A stretch of 64,000 nt of DNA from Citrobacter arsenatis (GCF_004353845.1 NZ_CP037864.1:3968001-4032000), one strand, 5' to 3'; counted from the stretch's first letter, positions 46,009-55,492 are shown. Numbers and translations: made by a program. Notes: a model not told the origin generated them from the letters alone.

Positions 46009-48134
46009 ACGCGGCCTGGCGTCGTCATCAGTTGATCGGTACTAAAGTTGAGTGAACGTAAACCTTCTTGCGTCTCAAGATCTTTTTCTTCAACGGCATT
46101 GAGCACTGCGCCGATCACCACGCCGTTATTTTCTTCGATCTTATCCAGCGCGTTAGCGATGCGTCCCGCCGATCCTTCCCCGGCTTTCACGACGAACACA
46201 ACCCCATCAACGGCTCGTTTGATCAGTTGAACATCCTGGCTCTGATTCACCGCAGCAACATCAATAATGATGCGCTGATAACGCGATTTCAGCTCGCGCA
46301 TTAACGACTCAAGGTGCCCGGACGACAGCATCAGTAAAGAAGAAATGGTGGCCTTGCCGCGCGGAATAAAATCGAGATTATCACTGAGCGTGATGCGCGC
46401 CTGTTCGAGTTGAGCCTCCCCGCGCAGCAGTTCCGCTACGCCTGCGGATGTAGCTGACGCCAGCTCTGAAGAAAGCCCACCCGTATTAAAGAAATCCGCA
46501 TCAATAAGCAGGGTTTTCTGGTCGAAGCTAAAAGAGTTCGCTAACAGATTCGCCAGTAAAGATCGTCCATCACCGTGATCCGTCGACGCCACGACGAGCG
46601 TCTGTAATGGTCGATTATCCAGCATAATTCGGGTACGGATACCGTGCACAATATCGGCATTCAGCGGGTTCTTCAGGATCATGTCCCGCACCTGCGCGCG
46701 CTCTGATGTTCCGCTAAAACGACGGATTTCGCCAAGCGGGACGACGTTCAAACGTTTTTTCATTCGGCTCAGGGTGCCGATTGAGTTATCCATTGCCGCT
46801 TTGACAATGAAATACATGATACTGAACACCACCACCACCATGACCACCATTACCAGCAGCAATGATTTATTCGGCTTCGCCGGTTTTAACGCAGGTACGG
46901 CAGGGTCGTATAACACCGCATCGGCATTCACGCCGGAAAGCGACAGCTCCTGAGTACGCTGATAAAGCGATTTATACAGGTCTTCCATTTTATCTAACGA
47001 CAGTTTTTGACTGTTCCAGGCGTCCCGTTTTGACGCCATTTTCTGGAAGATCTCTTTCTGCTCAGCAACCTGTTGCTGATAGTTCTTTTCATCCGCCAGT
47101 GCCGCCAGATATTGCTGACGTAATCCCACTTTCAGCTCACCCAATACTCGTCCGGTCTGGCTTTGGATCGACTGAACATCGGCCTCTGCTTTTAAAATAG
47201 CGGGGTTTTTGGGCCCATAGACTTTGCGCAGTTCAGACAACGTACGCTGCGCCTGAATTAACGCGATGCGTAAATCTTGAATCTGGGCGTGGTTAGAGAC
47301 CGAAGGTAGCGAGATAATGCTCTCAACGGACTTGCCTCCCCCATTTACCTCGTTATAGACGGATTCAGCGGCAACACGACGCTGGGTCGCATCGGCGAGA
47401 CGATTGGTCACAATACTTAACTGCTCGGTTTCAAAACCATCAATACCGCGAAAGGTCAGCAGCCCGGCATTTTTCAGATAGCGGTCCATCTCTTCTTTTT
47501 GCTTCGCTATCGACTTCTGAATCTCTTCCATTTTTTCATAATTCAGTTCGCGAGCTTTCTCTGCTTTTAGACGCTTTTGCTCCACCGTATAGTTGATGAA
47601 GGCCTGCGCCACGCCGTTGGCGATATCAGCCGCAACCTGAGGCGATGTTGATTCATAGGTAATGGAGGCCAGGTTCGTCGTACGAATGCCGATGACATTC
47701 AGGTTTTTCGACAACGTTTTCAGCGCTTGCTCCATTCTCTGTTGCCGACTTTCACTACTATCTTCCCCCTGAGCACCGGCTTTTTCACCGGTAAACTCCG
47801 GGTTTTCATCCAGCTTCATATCGCGAACGGCTTGCTCGAGCACAATGCGGGAATGCATCAGCGCATATTGCGTTTCATAGTAACCACTGCGCGTTGAATC
47901 AAAACCATCAACCTGCGGAAACGGAGAAACGTTATCGGCCTGCGCTTTAATCAGCACCGTCGCCGTTGAAACATACTTTGAGGACATCATGCTGATTAAC
48001 GGATAAGCAACGACTCCGGCAACGATACCGGCCAGCGCGATTTTCCAGGCGTTCTTTTTCAGCTCTTTGGCAAAGCGGGAGAGTTCAACGGTGCTTTCTC
48101 GTTTTTTGCCGTTTTCCACTATAGATAGTTTCAT
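46005..48134 (-). CDS. Wzc-like polysaccharide co-polymerase with degenerate kinase
   Basis: 709 residues. The Wzz domain spans two membrane helices (about 32-50 and 430-452) with a long periplasmic coiled-coil region between. The cytoplasmic BY-kinase domain (about 490-709) is damaged: the Walker A position reads STDHGDGRS, with Arg524 where the catalytic Lys belongs, Walker B is weak (RIIIDVAAVN), and the C-terminus lacks the tyrosine cluster. No Wzb phosphatase gene is present. The domain probably binds nucleotide weakly or not at all and may be purely structural. Function as chain-length regulator is inferred from the family. Overlaps the flippase gene by four bases. Confidence 0.88.
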   Translation of the reverse strand: MKLSIVENGKKRESTVELSRFAKELKKNAWKIALAGIVAGVVAYPLISMMSSKYVSTATVLIKAQADNVSPFPQVDGFDSTRSGYYETQYALMHSRIVLEQAVRDMKLDENPEFTGEKAGAQGEDSSESRQQRMEQALKTLSKNLNVIGIRTTNLASITYESTSPQVAADIANGVAQAFINYTVEQKRLKAEKARELNYEKMEEIQKSIAKQKEEMDRYLKNAGLLTFRGIDGFETEQLSIVTNRLADATQRRVAAESVYNEVNGGGKSVESIISLPSVSNHAQIQDLRIALIQAQRTLSELRKVYGPKNPAILKAEADVQSIQSQTGRVLGELKVGLRQQYLAALADEKNYQQQVAEQKEIFQKMASKRDAWNSQKLSLDKMEDLYKSLYQRTQELSLSGVNADAVLYDPAVPALKPAKPNKSLLLVMVVMVVVVFSIMYFIVKAAMDNSIGTLSRMKKRLNVVPLGEIRRFSGTSERAQVRDMILKNPLNADIVHGIRTRIMLDNRPLQTLVVASTDHGDGRSLLANLLANSFSFDQKTLLIDADFFNTGGLSSELASATSAGVAELLRGEAQLEQARITLSDNLDFIPRGKATISSLLMLSSGHLESLMRELKSRYQRIIIDVAAVNQSQDVQLIKRAVDGVVFVVKAGEGSAGRIANALDKIEENNGVVIGAVLNAVEEKDLETQEGLRSLNFSTDQLMTTPGRV

Positions 48135-48136
48135 CG

Positions 48137-48694
48137 TTAGAAGAACCCCATGCCAATAATCACGACATCGCCAGGATGAACAGAGTGCGTTAAATCGACA
48201 TTCTCCAGCAGTTGGTTGCTACCCGACAGGCGAATGTTGATATCTTGTCGGTCAGCACGATCTGTAAATCCGCCCGCCTGTGCAATAGATTTTTCGACGG
48301 TAAGTCCTGGCTCATAAGCGAATCCATTCGGACTTTTCACTTCGCCTGAAACATAGTACTTACGGAACTCGGCAATACTCACCGTCACCATCGGAGTTGT
48401 AAAATAATCTCCGGTCAGGCGTTGAGTTAATTCGTTAGTCACTTGTTCGACAGTTTTATCTTTTAATTTAAGCGCGCCAACAAACGGGAAATTAATCTCC
48501 CCGCTCTTATCCAAAATAAATCGCATGGTCATATCGGGTTGACCATGAACAGCGATATTGACAGTATCCCCTGCCCCTAGCCGGTAATCCTGCTGAACAG
48601 TAGCTGGATCGTCCATTAATCTCGGGCTGGACGTTGTACATCCAACCACCAGGAGACTGAATAGCAAAACCGCGCACAGTTCTATTATTTTCAT
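48137..48694 (-). CDS. Short outer-membrane polysaccharide export (OPX) lipoprotein, GumB-like
   Basis: 185 residues, half the length of E. coli Wza (379). Lipoprotein signal with VVGC lipobox (Cys19), then a polysaccharide export (PES) domain (about 35-118; YRLGAGDTVNIAVHGQPDM, GEINFPFVGALK) and one SLBB domain (about 119-165; YYVSGEVKSPNGFAYEPGLTVEKSIAQAGG). It lacks the C-terminal amphipathic helix by which Wza crosses the outer membrane, so a separate pore is needed; the next gene upstream encodes a beta-barrel. It starts 1 base after that gene's stop. Confidence 0.88.
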   Translation of the reverse strand: MKIIELCAVLLFSLLVVGCTTSSPRLMDDPATVQQDYRLGAGDTVNIAVHGQPDMTMRFILDKSGEINFPFVGALKLKDKTVEQVTNELTQRLTGDYFTTPMVTVSIAEFRKYYVSGEVKSPNGFAYEPGLTVEKSIAQAGGFTDRADRQDINIRLSGSNQLLENVDLTHSVHPGDVVIIGMGFF

Positions 48695-48695
48695 T

Positions 48696-49982
48696 TTAGA
48701 TCTGAACCTTAGCTTTAAGCATAATCATAGAATTATCATAACCCAACGTTCTAATAACTTCCCGATCGTCGTTGGGACCGATATAAAACGAGTCAGTATC
48801 CTTGTTCGAATTTAATGTATCTATTTGATATTTAATCTCAAAATTAACCGACGGTGTGTAGTCATAGCTCATGGTTACGCTAAATACCCCATCTTTATCA
48901 TGCCGATCCTTATTCTGTTTTTTATAGTCTTCCGAAGTGAATGAGTAATCCAGCAAGGTAGAAAAACGGTTGCCTAACCAGAAATGCTGGTAAGAAAGAC
49001 CATACTGGGTCACTAAAATATATCCCCCAACTTCCGATGGGTCTTTAATGCTTTGCGCCGAGTGCACCGTGAAAACAGACTGTTGTAACGGTTTCCACTC
49101 CCCTTTTATGTCCCAGTTTAGACCATTAAAATCATGCGAGTTTGCGTTGTTTTCAAATGTCTTGTACAGCCATGAAATATTCATGTCGACATTGGTTTTA
49201 CCCGTTAACTGAGACTTCAGGCCATACAGCAAATAATACTCATTAGTGTCTTTTTCTGAGTTGTTCTCATAGTGACGTTGGTTCGTAATAAAGCTATAGC
49301 GAAAGCGCGTTCTGGATGTGTATTGGTCAAAAATTTCTGCTACCAGGCTATTTTCATGCCATTCCTGTTCCTGGATGTAATTGTAGAAATCCTCACTGCG
49401 ATCCTGCACATCAGATGTATTGCCGAACGTCAGTTTTTTGTACAACAAGGCCAGTTCCGCTTTCCCGCGCCCATCAGGGGCACCGTAGCTGTAGCGCAAT
49501 TCACTATTGAAAAAATTCGTCGTCAGCGGAGATTTAATCCCATACTGCTCAAACTGGCTCGGTAGAAAACCTTCGGTGATACCGCGACCACGAGATTCAT
49601 GCCCAAGCGTATCTTCCATATTGAGGGTTAAGCCATGCTTAAGCCCATAACGCCAGGCACCATTAAAACGGAAAAAATGATCGTTATAGTTATCCGCAGA
49701 ATCGCTTGAGTAATTACGATAATCCCCGGAGTACATCAGTAAATACTTATCCTGACCACGCTCGCCGATCATGCTCAGCACAGGCGCTGCACTCTGAAAC
49801 GAGGAACCGATAGCATCGCTGCTATGTGGCTGATAAGACACGTTATCATTATAACCATAATCCACAGCGACCTTGCCCTGGAAGTCGATTCCCGCAAAGC
49901 CAATATGTGATTTCGGTGTTAAATCAGCCCATGCGGGCTGCGATATCACGATTCCGGTAATAACGAGTAATTTAGTATGCAT
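48696..49982 (-). CDS. Outer-membrane beta-barrel, putative polysaccharide export porin
   Basis: 428 residues. A signal peptide (about 1-20, ending WAD) precedes repeated amphipathic strands with aromatic ends throughout (for example VAVDYGYNDNVSYQ, KYLLMYSGDYRNY, SVTMSYDYTPSVNFEIKYQID), and the protein ends in a hydrophobic-aromatic strand, as barrels do. The family resembles BBP2-type putative porins. Lying between the phosphoglycosyltransferase gene and the short OPX gene, it probably forms the outer-membrane channel for the polymer, like the separate barrels reported for Myxococcus-type export systems. The start at 49982 overlaps the preceding gene; a TTG at 49994 is possible. Confidence 0.7.
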   Translation of the reverse strand: MHTKLLVITGIVISQPAWADLTPKSHIGFAGIDFQGKVAVDYGYNDNVSYQPHSSDAIGSSFQSAAPVLSMIGERGQDKYLLMYSGDYRNYSSDSADNYNDHFFRFNGAWRYGLKHGLTLNMEDTLGHESRGRGITEGFLPSQFEQYGIKSPLTTNFFNSELRYSYGAPDGRGKAELALLYKKLTFGNTSDVQDRSEDFYNYIQEQEWHENSLVAEIFDQYTSRTRFRYSFITNQRHYENNSEKDTNEYYLLYGLKSQLTGKTNVDMNISWLYKTFENNANSHDFNGLNWDIKGEWKPLQQSVFTVHSAQSIKDPSEVGGYILVTQYGLSYQHFWLGNRFSTLLDYSFTSEDYKKQNKDRHDKDGVFSVTMSYDYTPSVNFEIKYQIDTLNSNKDTDSFYIGPNDDREVIRTLGYDNSMIMLKAKVQI

Positions 49983-51387
49983 TCTTACCGACAAATCCTT
50001 TGAAAATAGTTTTAATAATAATTTTTATATCCAGCCATAACGACCAGTTTTGAATGTACTCAATATCGTACTGAACCCGTTTTTCCATCTTATAAAGCGC
50101 ATCGATTTCCCCACGGAAACCGTTGATCTGTGCAAGTCCGGTGATCCCAGGCTTAACTTTATGGCGGATCATGTAATTTTCGACCTGTTTGCGGTACTGC
50201 TCATTATGCGTAACCGCATGGGGTCTGGGACCAACAATCGACATACTTCCCTGCAATACATTGATAAATTGCGGAAGTTCATCCAGCGAGGTACGGCGTA
50301 AGAAGCTACCGAATTTGGTTACCCGCGGATCGTTTTTCGTGGCCTGAATAACCGTATCGGCGTTCTCCATAACGCGCATCGAGCGAAACTTCCAGACCTT
50401 AATTTTTTGCCCGCTCAGGCCATAACGGTCTTGTTTGAAAAAAACCGGCCCGCGGGAGGTGAGTTTGATACCAATGGCAATTGCCAACATCAGCGAAGAA
50501 ATCATCACCATAATAATACTGCCAAGCACCAAATCTTCTGCCCGCTTGATAAACGAACCCGCGCCTTCAAACGGCGAACTAAAGATCCCGATAGTTTGCA
50601 GGTTATGGATGGAGCGCAGCTTGGACATGTTGTTACTGTAGGTATAGAAGTCAGGAACGATATACGTATCTACGGTGGTGTCTGACATCATCGCTAAAAA
50701 ATGACGGATGCGGTGCAAGGCCACCATCGGTAAAGCGATGTAGATCTCATCTATATTTCCCTGCTTGGCCTCCTCAACCAGGTTGATCACCGGGCCACGA
50801 AAGGGGCTTTTAATCTTATCAACGACATCGCCACAGCGAGATAAGGCGCGCTCATCGTAAAAAGCCAGATCTAATGAGATATTGGCGTACTCATTCATTA
50901 GCGCGGTTTCTGCAGCCAGACCATTGTCGGTCAAACCAATAATTGCCACGCGCATACTCTTCTTCGTTGAATATTTAAAAATGAAAAAGCGAATGCAATA
51001 CAGAAAAGGTACTGGAATGAAGTACCAGTAAATAATGGCAGAATAAAAAGGCGACGGCAGTTTGTCTAAGTATCCAAGTGATTCAGGCTCTGCCAGCGTC
51101 ATACTGACCAGTTCGTTAAAGAAAATAGCCAGCAGCGTACAGAAAATCAACCGTTTTTGATTACGCAATCCAATCGATTTAATCTTTTGCTGATACATTT
51201 TGATGTATTCAGCAAACAGCAAAAAAAAGACCGAAAAGAGAATACTCAGAATGGCAATGGTATTAAATGGCACCAGACCTAACAGATGAGCGCTAAAAAT
51301 CAACGTCACATTGATAACAATGAAATCGACCAGTTTTAAAAAAACCGGATATCCATGGCTGCTAATCTTCAGCGATTTTTTAAGCAT
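49972..51387 (-). CDS. Undecaprenyl-phosphate glucose phosphotransferase, WcaJ-like
   Basis: 471 residues, polyprenyl-phosphate glycosylphosphotransferase. Four membrane helices and a Rossmann-like central part (about 140-260) precede the catalytic domain, which has the membrane re-entrant helix (AEDLVLGSIIMVM), FKQDRYGLSGQKIKVWKFRSM, the catalytic Asp-Glu pair in LRRTSLDELPQFINVLQG, and SIVGPRPH. It starts repeat-unit synthesis by moving glucose-1-phosphate (or galactose-1-phosphate) to undecaprenyl phosphate. It is the first gene of the polysaccharide operon, preceded by a 439-base AT-rich leader. The sugar is inferred from the family. Confidence 0.9.
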   Translation of the reverse strand: MLKKSLKISSHGYPVFLKLVDFIVINVTLIFSAHLLGLVPFNTIAILSILFSVFFLLFAEYIKMYQQKIKSIGLRNQKRLIFCTLLAIFFNELVSMTLAEPESLGYLDKLPSPFYSAIIYWYFIPVPFLYCIRFFIFKYSTKKSMRVAIIGLTDNGLAAETALMNEYANISLDLAFYDERALSRCGDVVDKIKSPFRGPVINLVEEAKQGNIDEIYIALPMVALHRIRHFLAMMSDTTVDTYIVPDFYTYSNNMSKLRSIHNLQTIGIFSSPFEGAGSFIKRAEDLVLGSIIMVMISSLMLAIAIGIKLTSRGPVFFKQDRYGLSGQKIKVWKFRSMRVMENADTVIQATKNDPRVTKFGSFLRRTSLDELPQFINVLQGSMSIVGPRPHAVTHNEQYRKQVENYMIRHKVKPGITGLAQINGFRGEIDALYKMEKRVQYDIEYIQNWSLWLDIKIIIKTIFKGFVGKNAY

Positions 51388-51826
51388 AGCTCAGCCCATT
51401 ATTTATTGATCTTTAATTATTTTTTTCTCATTTCGTGTTGCTAATTATATCACAAGTCTAAAAAACGCAATGGCACACTGTCAGTAAATGTAAAAAATAA
51501 TGTCTCTTACTGTGATAAATATCGCGAACACAATCATATGTATATGATTTTGATGGATATTAAGTCAATGGAAGTTTTACCCAGAACAGCAAAAAAGATG
51601 ACTTTTTACAACACTATTACTATTGACAGTTAACAATTCGTGGTCTATGAAAAATGTTTTATGTATGATAAATAACACAATAGTTTAGTTTAGCTAACGA
51701 TGAATTACCGCTGAATTTCTGTTAAACGCAGCAATTAAAATAAAATTCACGGCCTCGCTGCGAAATTTATAATTACAATAAGAATACAATTAATTACGTT
51801 TAAGTATATTAATACAGTTAACAGCT
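51388..51826. other. AT-rich region before the polysaccharide operon
   Basis: 439 bases, unusually rich in A and T, between the operon's first gene and the end of tctE. It should carry the promoter. I looked for a JUMPStart element and a clear RcsAB box and found neither convincingly. Such AT-rich DNA is a likely H-NS target, by inference. Confidence 0.5.
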
Positions 51827-53251
51827 TCAAGAAGATATTTCAGTCCGCACGCTTAAAAAGCGTACTCGCACGCTTAATCCGCCTAATGCTTCACTCCGTG
51901 ATAGCTGCGGATGCGTACGGTGCAGACGAGCAATGTCGTTAACCAGCGCCAGGCCGATCCCTGCCCCAGGGACATTACTGACGTTATCAAGACGATGAAA
52001 CGGCAGCAGCGCCTGATGCACCATCTGCTCATCGATGCCCGGCCCACTATCTTCAACCACCAAAACTACAGCTTCCCTTTCTCGCAGCAGCCCGGCGGTC
52101 ACCACGCCATGCGGCGGCGCATATTTCAGAGCATTATCCAGCAGGTTTCCGCACAGTTCGCCGAGCAGGACTTCATCGCCCTCAATCCACACCGCGTCCT
52201 GTTCCCCTTCATAGCCCAGATCGATCCCTTTACTGCGCGCCTGCGCCAGCCGGGTAAAACAGCTACTTTGCACCACCTCGTACAAATTAACCGGCGAGAA
52301 ATGCCTTTCTCCCTGCTCTTTGCGCTTCACAGCCGACAGCTGTAACAGCCTTTCGGTCAGTTGAATGGTGTTATCCAGCGTGGTGCTCATGGCTTGCAGA
52401 CTTTCATGCCACTGCTGCGGTTGCTGGCTGGCGAGGGCCACCGAGGCCTGGGTTTTCAGCACCGCCAGCGGAGTTTTAAGCTGATGGGAAGCATCCGCGC
52501 TGAAGCGCTCCTGGCGTGAAATAAGGCCACGAAGCCGGTCCAGATAACGATTGAATGCCACAATCAACAGACGGGTTTCCGACCACGGCAGCAGTTCCGG
52601 CAGCGGCGTCAGCAGCCCAGGCTCACGACGCACCATCAGCGATGACAGTTGGCGCATCGGACGTAACACCCGGCGCAGCAGCCAGCCAACCAGCACCAGC
52701 GTGAGTAGCACCAGCAGACCTTGCGAAACCCACGAGGAAAACAGCAGCTGTCGCGCCAGATAACGTCGCGATTGCAGCGTTTCGGCAACATAAATCTCCG
52801 CCATACCGACAATCCCCCCCTCATTGACGGGCTGCAGCAGACGCGCCACGCGAATGGCCTCGCCGCGATATTCAGTGTGATAAAACCACGCCAGCGCCGG
52901 ATATAGCCGCGTTCGCGAGGTTGCGGGCGGCATCGCCGGTAAATCGTCATAACCAGAGATAACCTTCCCCGCCGGATCGACCACTTTGTAATACAGTCGG
53001 TCATTCATGTTCAGTTCGAAGCTGTCCAGCACCACCCACGGCACATTCACTTCCAGCTGTTTATTGCGCACCACCAACCGCTCGGAGACGGTCCTCGCAG
53101 ATGAAAGTAGCGTGCGGTCATACGCCTGCGTCGCCGCCTGTAGCGCGCTGACATAGCTGTTAAATGCCGACAGCCCCCACAGCAACATTAGCGGCAGGCC
53201 CAGGAACATCAGCAGTTGCAGATATAACGACTGGGGCTTAACCCATTTCAT
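51827..53251 (-). CDS. tctE: Tricarboxylate sensor kinase TctE
   Basis: 474 residues (Salmonella TctE is about 470). Two membrane helices (about 8-30 and 170-195) enclose a periplasmic 2CSK sensor domain; a HAMP-like segment follows, then HisKA with the phosphorylated histidine in SADASHQLKTP, and HATPase motifs NLLDNALKYAP, DSGPGID and GAGIGLALV. It should sense citrate or other tricarboxylates and phosphorylate TctD. The ATG at 53251 overlaps the tctD end by 14 bases; longer frames to 53392 run wholly inside tctD and are not real. Confidence 0.9.
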   Translation of the reverse strand: MKWVKPQSLYLQLLMFLGLPLMLLWGLSAFNSYVSALQAATQAYDRTLLSSARTVSERLVVRNKQLEVNVPWVVLDSFELNMNDRLYYKVVDPAGKVISGYDDLPAMPPATSRTRLYPALAWFYHTEYRGEAIRVARLLQPVNEGGIVGMAEIYVAETLQSRRYLARQLLFSSWVSQGLLVLLTLVLVGWLLRRVLRPMRQLSSLMVRREPGLLTPLPELLPWSETRLLIVAFNRYLDRLRGLISRQERFSADASHQLKTPLAVLKTQASVALASQQPQQWHESLQAMSTTLDNTIQLTERLLQLSAVKRKEQGERHFSPVNLYEVVQSSCFTRLAQARSKGIDLGYEGEQDAVWIEGDEVLLGELCGNLLDNALKYAPPHGVVTAGLLREREAVVLVVEDSGPGIDEQMVHQALLPFHRLDNVSNVPGAGIGLALVNDIARLHRTHPQLSRSEALGGLSVRVRFLSVRTEISS

Positions 53252-53912
53252 CGCTACGCTCCAGTACATAGCCCAGGCCGCGCAACGTGGCGATACGCAC
53301 ATCGCTCCCCTGTAACTTTTTGCGCAGACGATGGATGTACAACTCAATGCTTTCCGGACTGACCTCATCGCTGAGACTGAAAACCTGTTCAAATAACTGC
53401 TGACGCGAAACCGGCCGCAAACGACGGTACATCAGCACCGTCAGCAATGCCTGTTCGCGCGGAGTAAGCGCCAGCGGCTGCCCCTGCAACAGAAAATAGC
53501 CTTCATCGTGAAAGGCCAGTTCTCCCAGTTGCTGTATACCTTGTACCTGCCCCGCGCTACGGCGTAGCAAGGCCCGCAGTCGGGCATCCAGTTCCTCGAT
53601 TTCAAACGGTTTTGCCAGATAATCATCGGCCCCGACGTTCAACCCCTTCACCCTATCGGCCACCGCGCTGCGCGCCGTCAGCAGCAGTACAGGCAGCGTC
53701 TGCCCGCGTTTACGCAGGCGTTGGACAACTTCAAGACCGTCCAGCCCCGGCATATTGATGTCCAGCACCGCCAGCGCGTACGTTTCGCTATGTAAAAGAT
53801 GGTCGGCCGCCAGGCCATCAAAAACGCAGTCAACGGCAAAACCGTTTTGCACCAGCGCTTTCTCCAGCCAGTGAGCCAACTCACGGTTATCTTCCGCTAA
53901 TAAGAGACGCAT
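53238..53912 (-). CDS. tctD: Response regulator TctD, OmpR family
   Basis: 224 residues. The receiver has Glu7-Asp8, the phospho-acceptor Asp51 (LAVLDINMPG) and Lys in AKPFEIEEL; the winged-helix output domain (about 125-220) ends with YIHRLRKKLQGSDVRIATLRGLGYVLE. It is transcribed leftward, divergent from tctCBA over 153 bases, and should activate those transport genes when TctE senses tricarboxylates. The tctE start lies inside its last codons. This arrangement is the same as in Salmonella. Confidence 0.92.
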   Translation of the reverse strand: MRLLLAEDNRELAHWLEKALVQNGFAVDCVFDGLAADHLLHSETYALAVLDINMPGLDGLEVVQRLRKRGQTLPVLLLTARSAVADRVKGLNVGADDYLAKPFEIEELDARLRALLRRSAGQVQGIQQLGELAFHDEGYFLLQGQPLALTPREQALLTVLMYRRLRPVSRQQLFEQVFSLSDEVSPESIELYIHRLRKKLQGSDVRIATLRGLGYVLERSDEMG

Positions 53913-54065
53913 ATCACATCCTGTAAAGTTTCTGCCGCATTGAAAGGGAATTGAAAGGTTAATGTTTTAACAATCACGCAACCGAACTGCTACACATCGG
54001 CTCACATAATCACAAAAATCTTCTTCCGTACCCGAAAATCCGGTTTTCCGGCGTGAGGATAAACA

Positions 54066-55043
54066 ATGAAAAAACAGTTACTTCGTACCCTTACTGCAAG
54101 CATTTTACTGATGAGCACCTCTGCTTTAGCCGAACAAGCGCCATCGCGCACCGAATGCATTGCTCCGGCGAAACCCGGCGGTGGTTTCGATCTCACCTGT
54201 AAGTTGATCCAGGTGAGCATGATGGAAACCGGCGCTATCGAAAAACCGATGCGCGTAACCTACATGCCTGGCGGCGTTGGCGCCGTGGCCTATAACGCGA
54301 TCGTCGCTCAACGCCCGGCTGAAGCGGGAACCGTTGTGGCATTCTCCGGCGGCTCCCTGCTGAACCTGTCACAGGGCAAGTTTGGTCGCTATGGCGTGGA
54401 TGATGTCCGCTGGCTGGCAAGCGTGGGCACCGACTACGGCATGATTGCCGTACGCCAGGACTCACCGTGGAAAACGCTCAAAGACCTGCTGACGGCAATG
54501 GAGAAAGATCCTAACAACGTGGTTATTGGCGCAGGCGCTTCTATCGGAAGTCAGGACTGGATGAAGTCGGCGCTGCTGGCGCAAAAAGCCAACGTTGATC
54601 CGCATAAGATGCGCTACGTCGCCTTTGAAGGCGGCGGCGAACCGGTTACCGCACTGATGGGCAATCACGTGCAGGTGGTTTCCGGCGATCTCAGTGAAAT
54701 GGTGCCTTATCTCAGCGGCGACAAAATCCGCGTACTCGCGGTGTTCTCTGAGGAACGTCTGCCGGGCCAGTTAGCCAACGTGCCAACCGCCAAAGAGCAG
54801 GGTTATGACCTCGTATGGCCCATCATTCGGGGCTTCTACGTGGGACCCAAAGTCAGTGACGCCGAGTATCAGTGGTGGGTTGATGCCTTTAACAAACTCC
54901 AGCAGACCGAGGAATTTAAAAAGCAGCGCGATCTCCGCGGCCTGTTCGAATTCAACATGAGCGGTAAGCAGCTCGACGAGTACGTGAAAAAGCAGGTCAC
55001 GGATTATCGTGAGCAGGCGAAAGCCTTCGGTCTGGCGAAATAA
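54066..55043 (+). CDS. tctC: Tricarboxylate-binding protein TctC
   Basis: 325 residues with a signal peptide (cleavage near ALAEQ, residue 23). It is a Bug-type (TctC family) periplasmic receptor: CIAPAKPGGGFDLTCKL, VTYMPGGVGAVAYNAI, and GEPVTALMGNHVQVVSGDLSEM. In Salmonella TctC binds citrate, isocitrate and fluorocitrate. Here it probably binds the same. It is followed by tctB after 14 bases and tctA after 10 more, forming the standard tripartite tricarboxylate transporter operon. Confidence 0.93.
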   Translation: MKKQLLRTLTASILLMSTSALAEQAPSRTECIAPAKPGGGFDLTCKLIQVSMMETGAIEKPMRVTYMPGGVGAVAYNAIVAQRPAEAGTVVAFSGGSLLNLSQGKFGRYGVDDVRWLASVGTDYGMIAVRQDSPWKTLKDLLTAMEKDPNNVVIGAGASIGSQDWMKSALLAQKANVDPHKMRYVAFEGGGEPVTALMGNHVQVVSGDLSEMVPYLSGDKIRVLAVFSEERLPGQLANVPTAKEQGYDLVWPIIRGFYVGPKVSDAEYQWWVDAFNKLQQTEEFKKQRDLRGLFEFNMSGKQLDEYVKKQVTDYREQAKAFGLAK

Positions 55044-55057
55044 GCACAGAGGCAAAG

Positions 55058-55492
55058 ATGATGAGCGATCGTATTTTTGCAGGTATCTGGCTGTTGCTCT
55101 GTATAGCCGGGCTGTTCGTGGCCTGGCAAATCACCAGCGAATACAGCTATGAGCCGGTTGGGCCGCGTCCCTTTCCGCTGGGCATTATCAGCCTGATGCT
55201 GGTATGCGCCGTGGCGCTGCTGTTGCGCCACCCCGACACCATCAGTTGGCCCCGCCGCCACGTGCTGCAAAAGCTGCTGACGATGGTGATTGTTCTGTTG
55301 ATGTACGCCTGGGGTTTTGAATGGCTCGGTTTTCCCATCGCTACCGCCATTCTCACCGTGGTGATTGGCATGCTGTTCGGCGCAACCATTCCGGCTGCGG
55401 GTATTTCCGGCGCGGTGCTCGGCATTCTGCTGTGGTATGCCTTTGACCGACTGCTTGACGTCACCTTACCACTCGGCGCCTGGCTGGGTTAA
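55058..55492 (+). CDS. tctB: Tripartite tricarboxylate transporter small subunit TctB
   Basis: 144 residues with four predicted membrane helices, the length and topology of TctB. GAGG lies before a pair of ATGs at 55058 and 55061. It sits between tctC and tctA. The small subunit pairs with TctA in the inner membrane and is needed for transport. Confidence 0.9.
   Translation: MMSDRIFAGIWLLLCIAGLFVAWQITSEYSYEPVGPRPFPLGIISLMLVCAVALLLRHPDTISWPRRHVLQKLLTMVIVLLMYAWGFEWLGFPIATAILTVVIGMLFGATIPAAGISGAVLGILLWYAFDRLLDVTLPLGAWLG

Noticed and set aside
49972..49994. Overlap of the beta-barrel gene with the WcaJ-like gene as a sign of frameshift
   Set aside because: A short overlap with an internal ATG at 49982 is normal translational coupling; both proteins look complete.
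51388..51826. Possible RcsAB box (TAAGAATACAATTA near 51779) and JUMPStart element for the polysaccharide operon
   Set aside because: The RcsAB match is poor and about 390 bases from the first gene; no JUMPStart-like sequence is present.
51827..53392. Longer 521-residue TctE starting inside tctD
   Set aside because: The extra N-terminal residues are an out-of-frame reading of tctD; the ATG at 53251 gives the family length.
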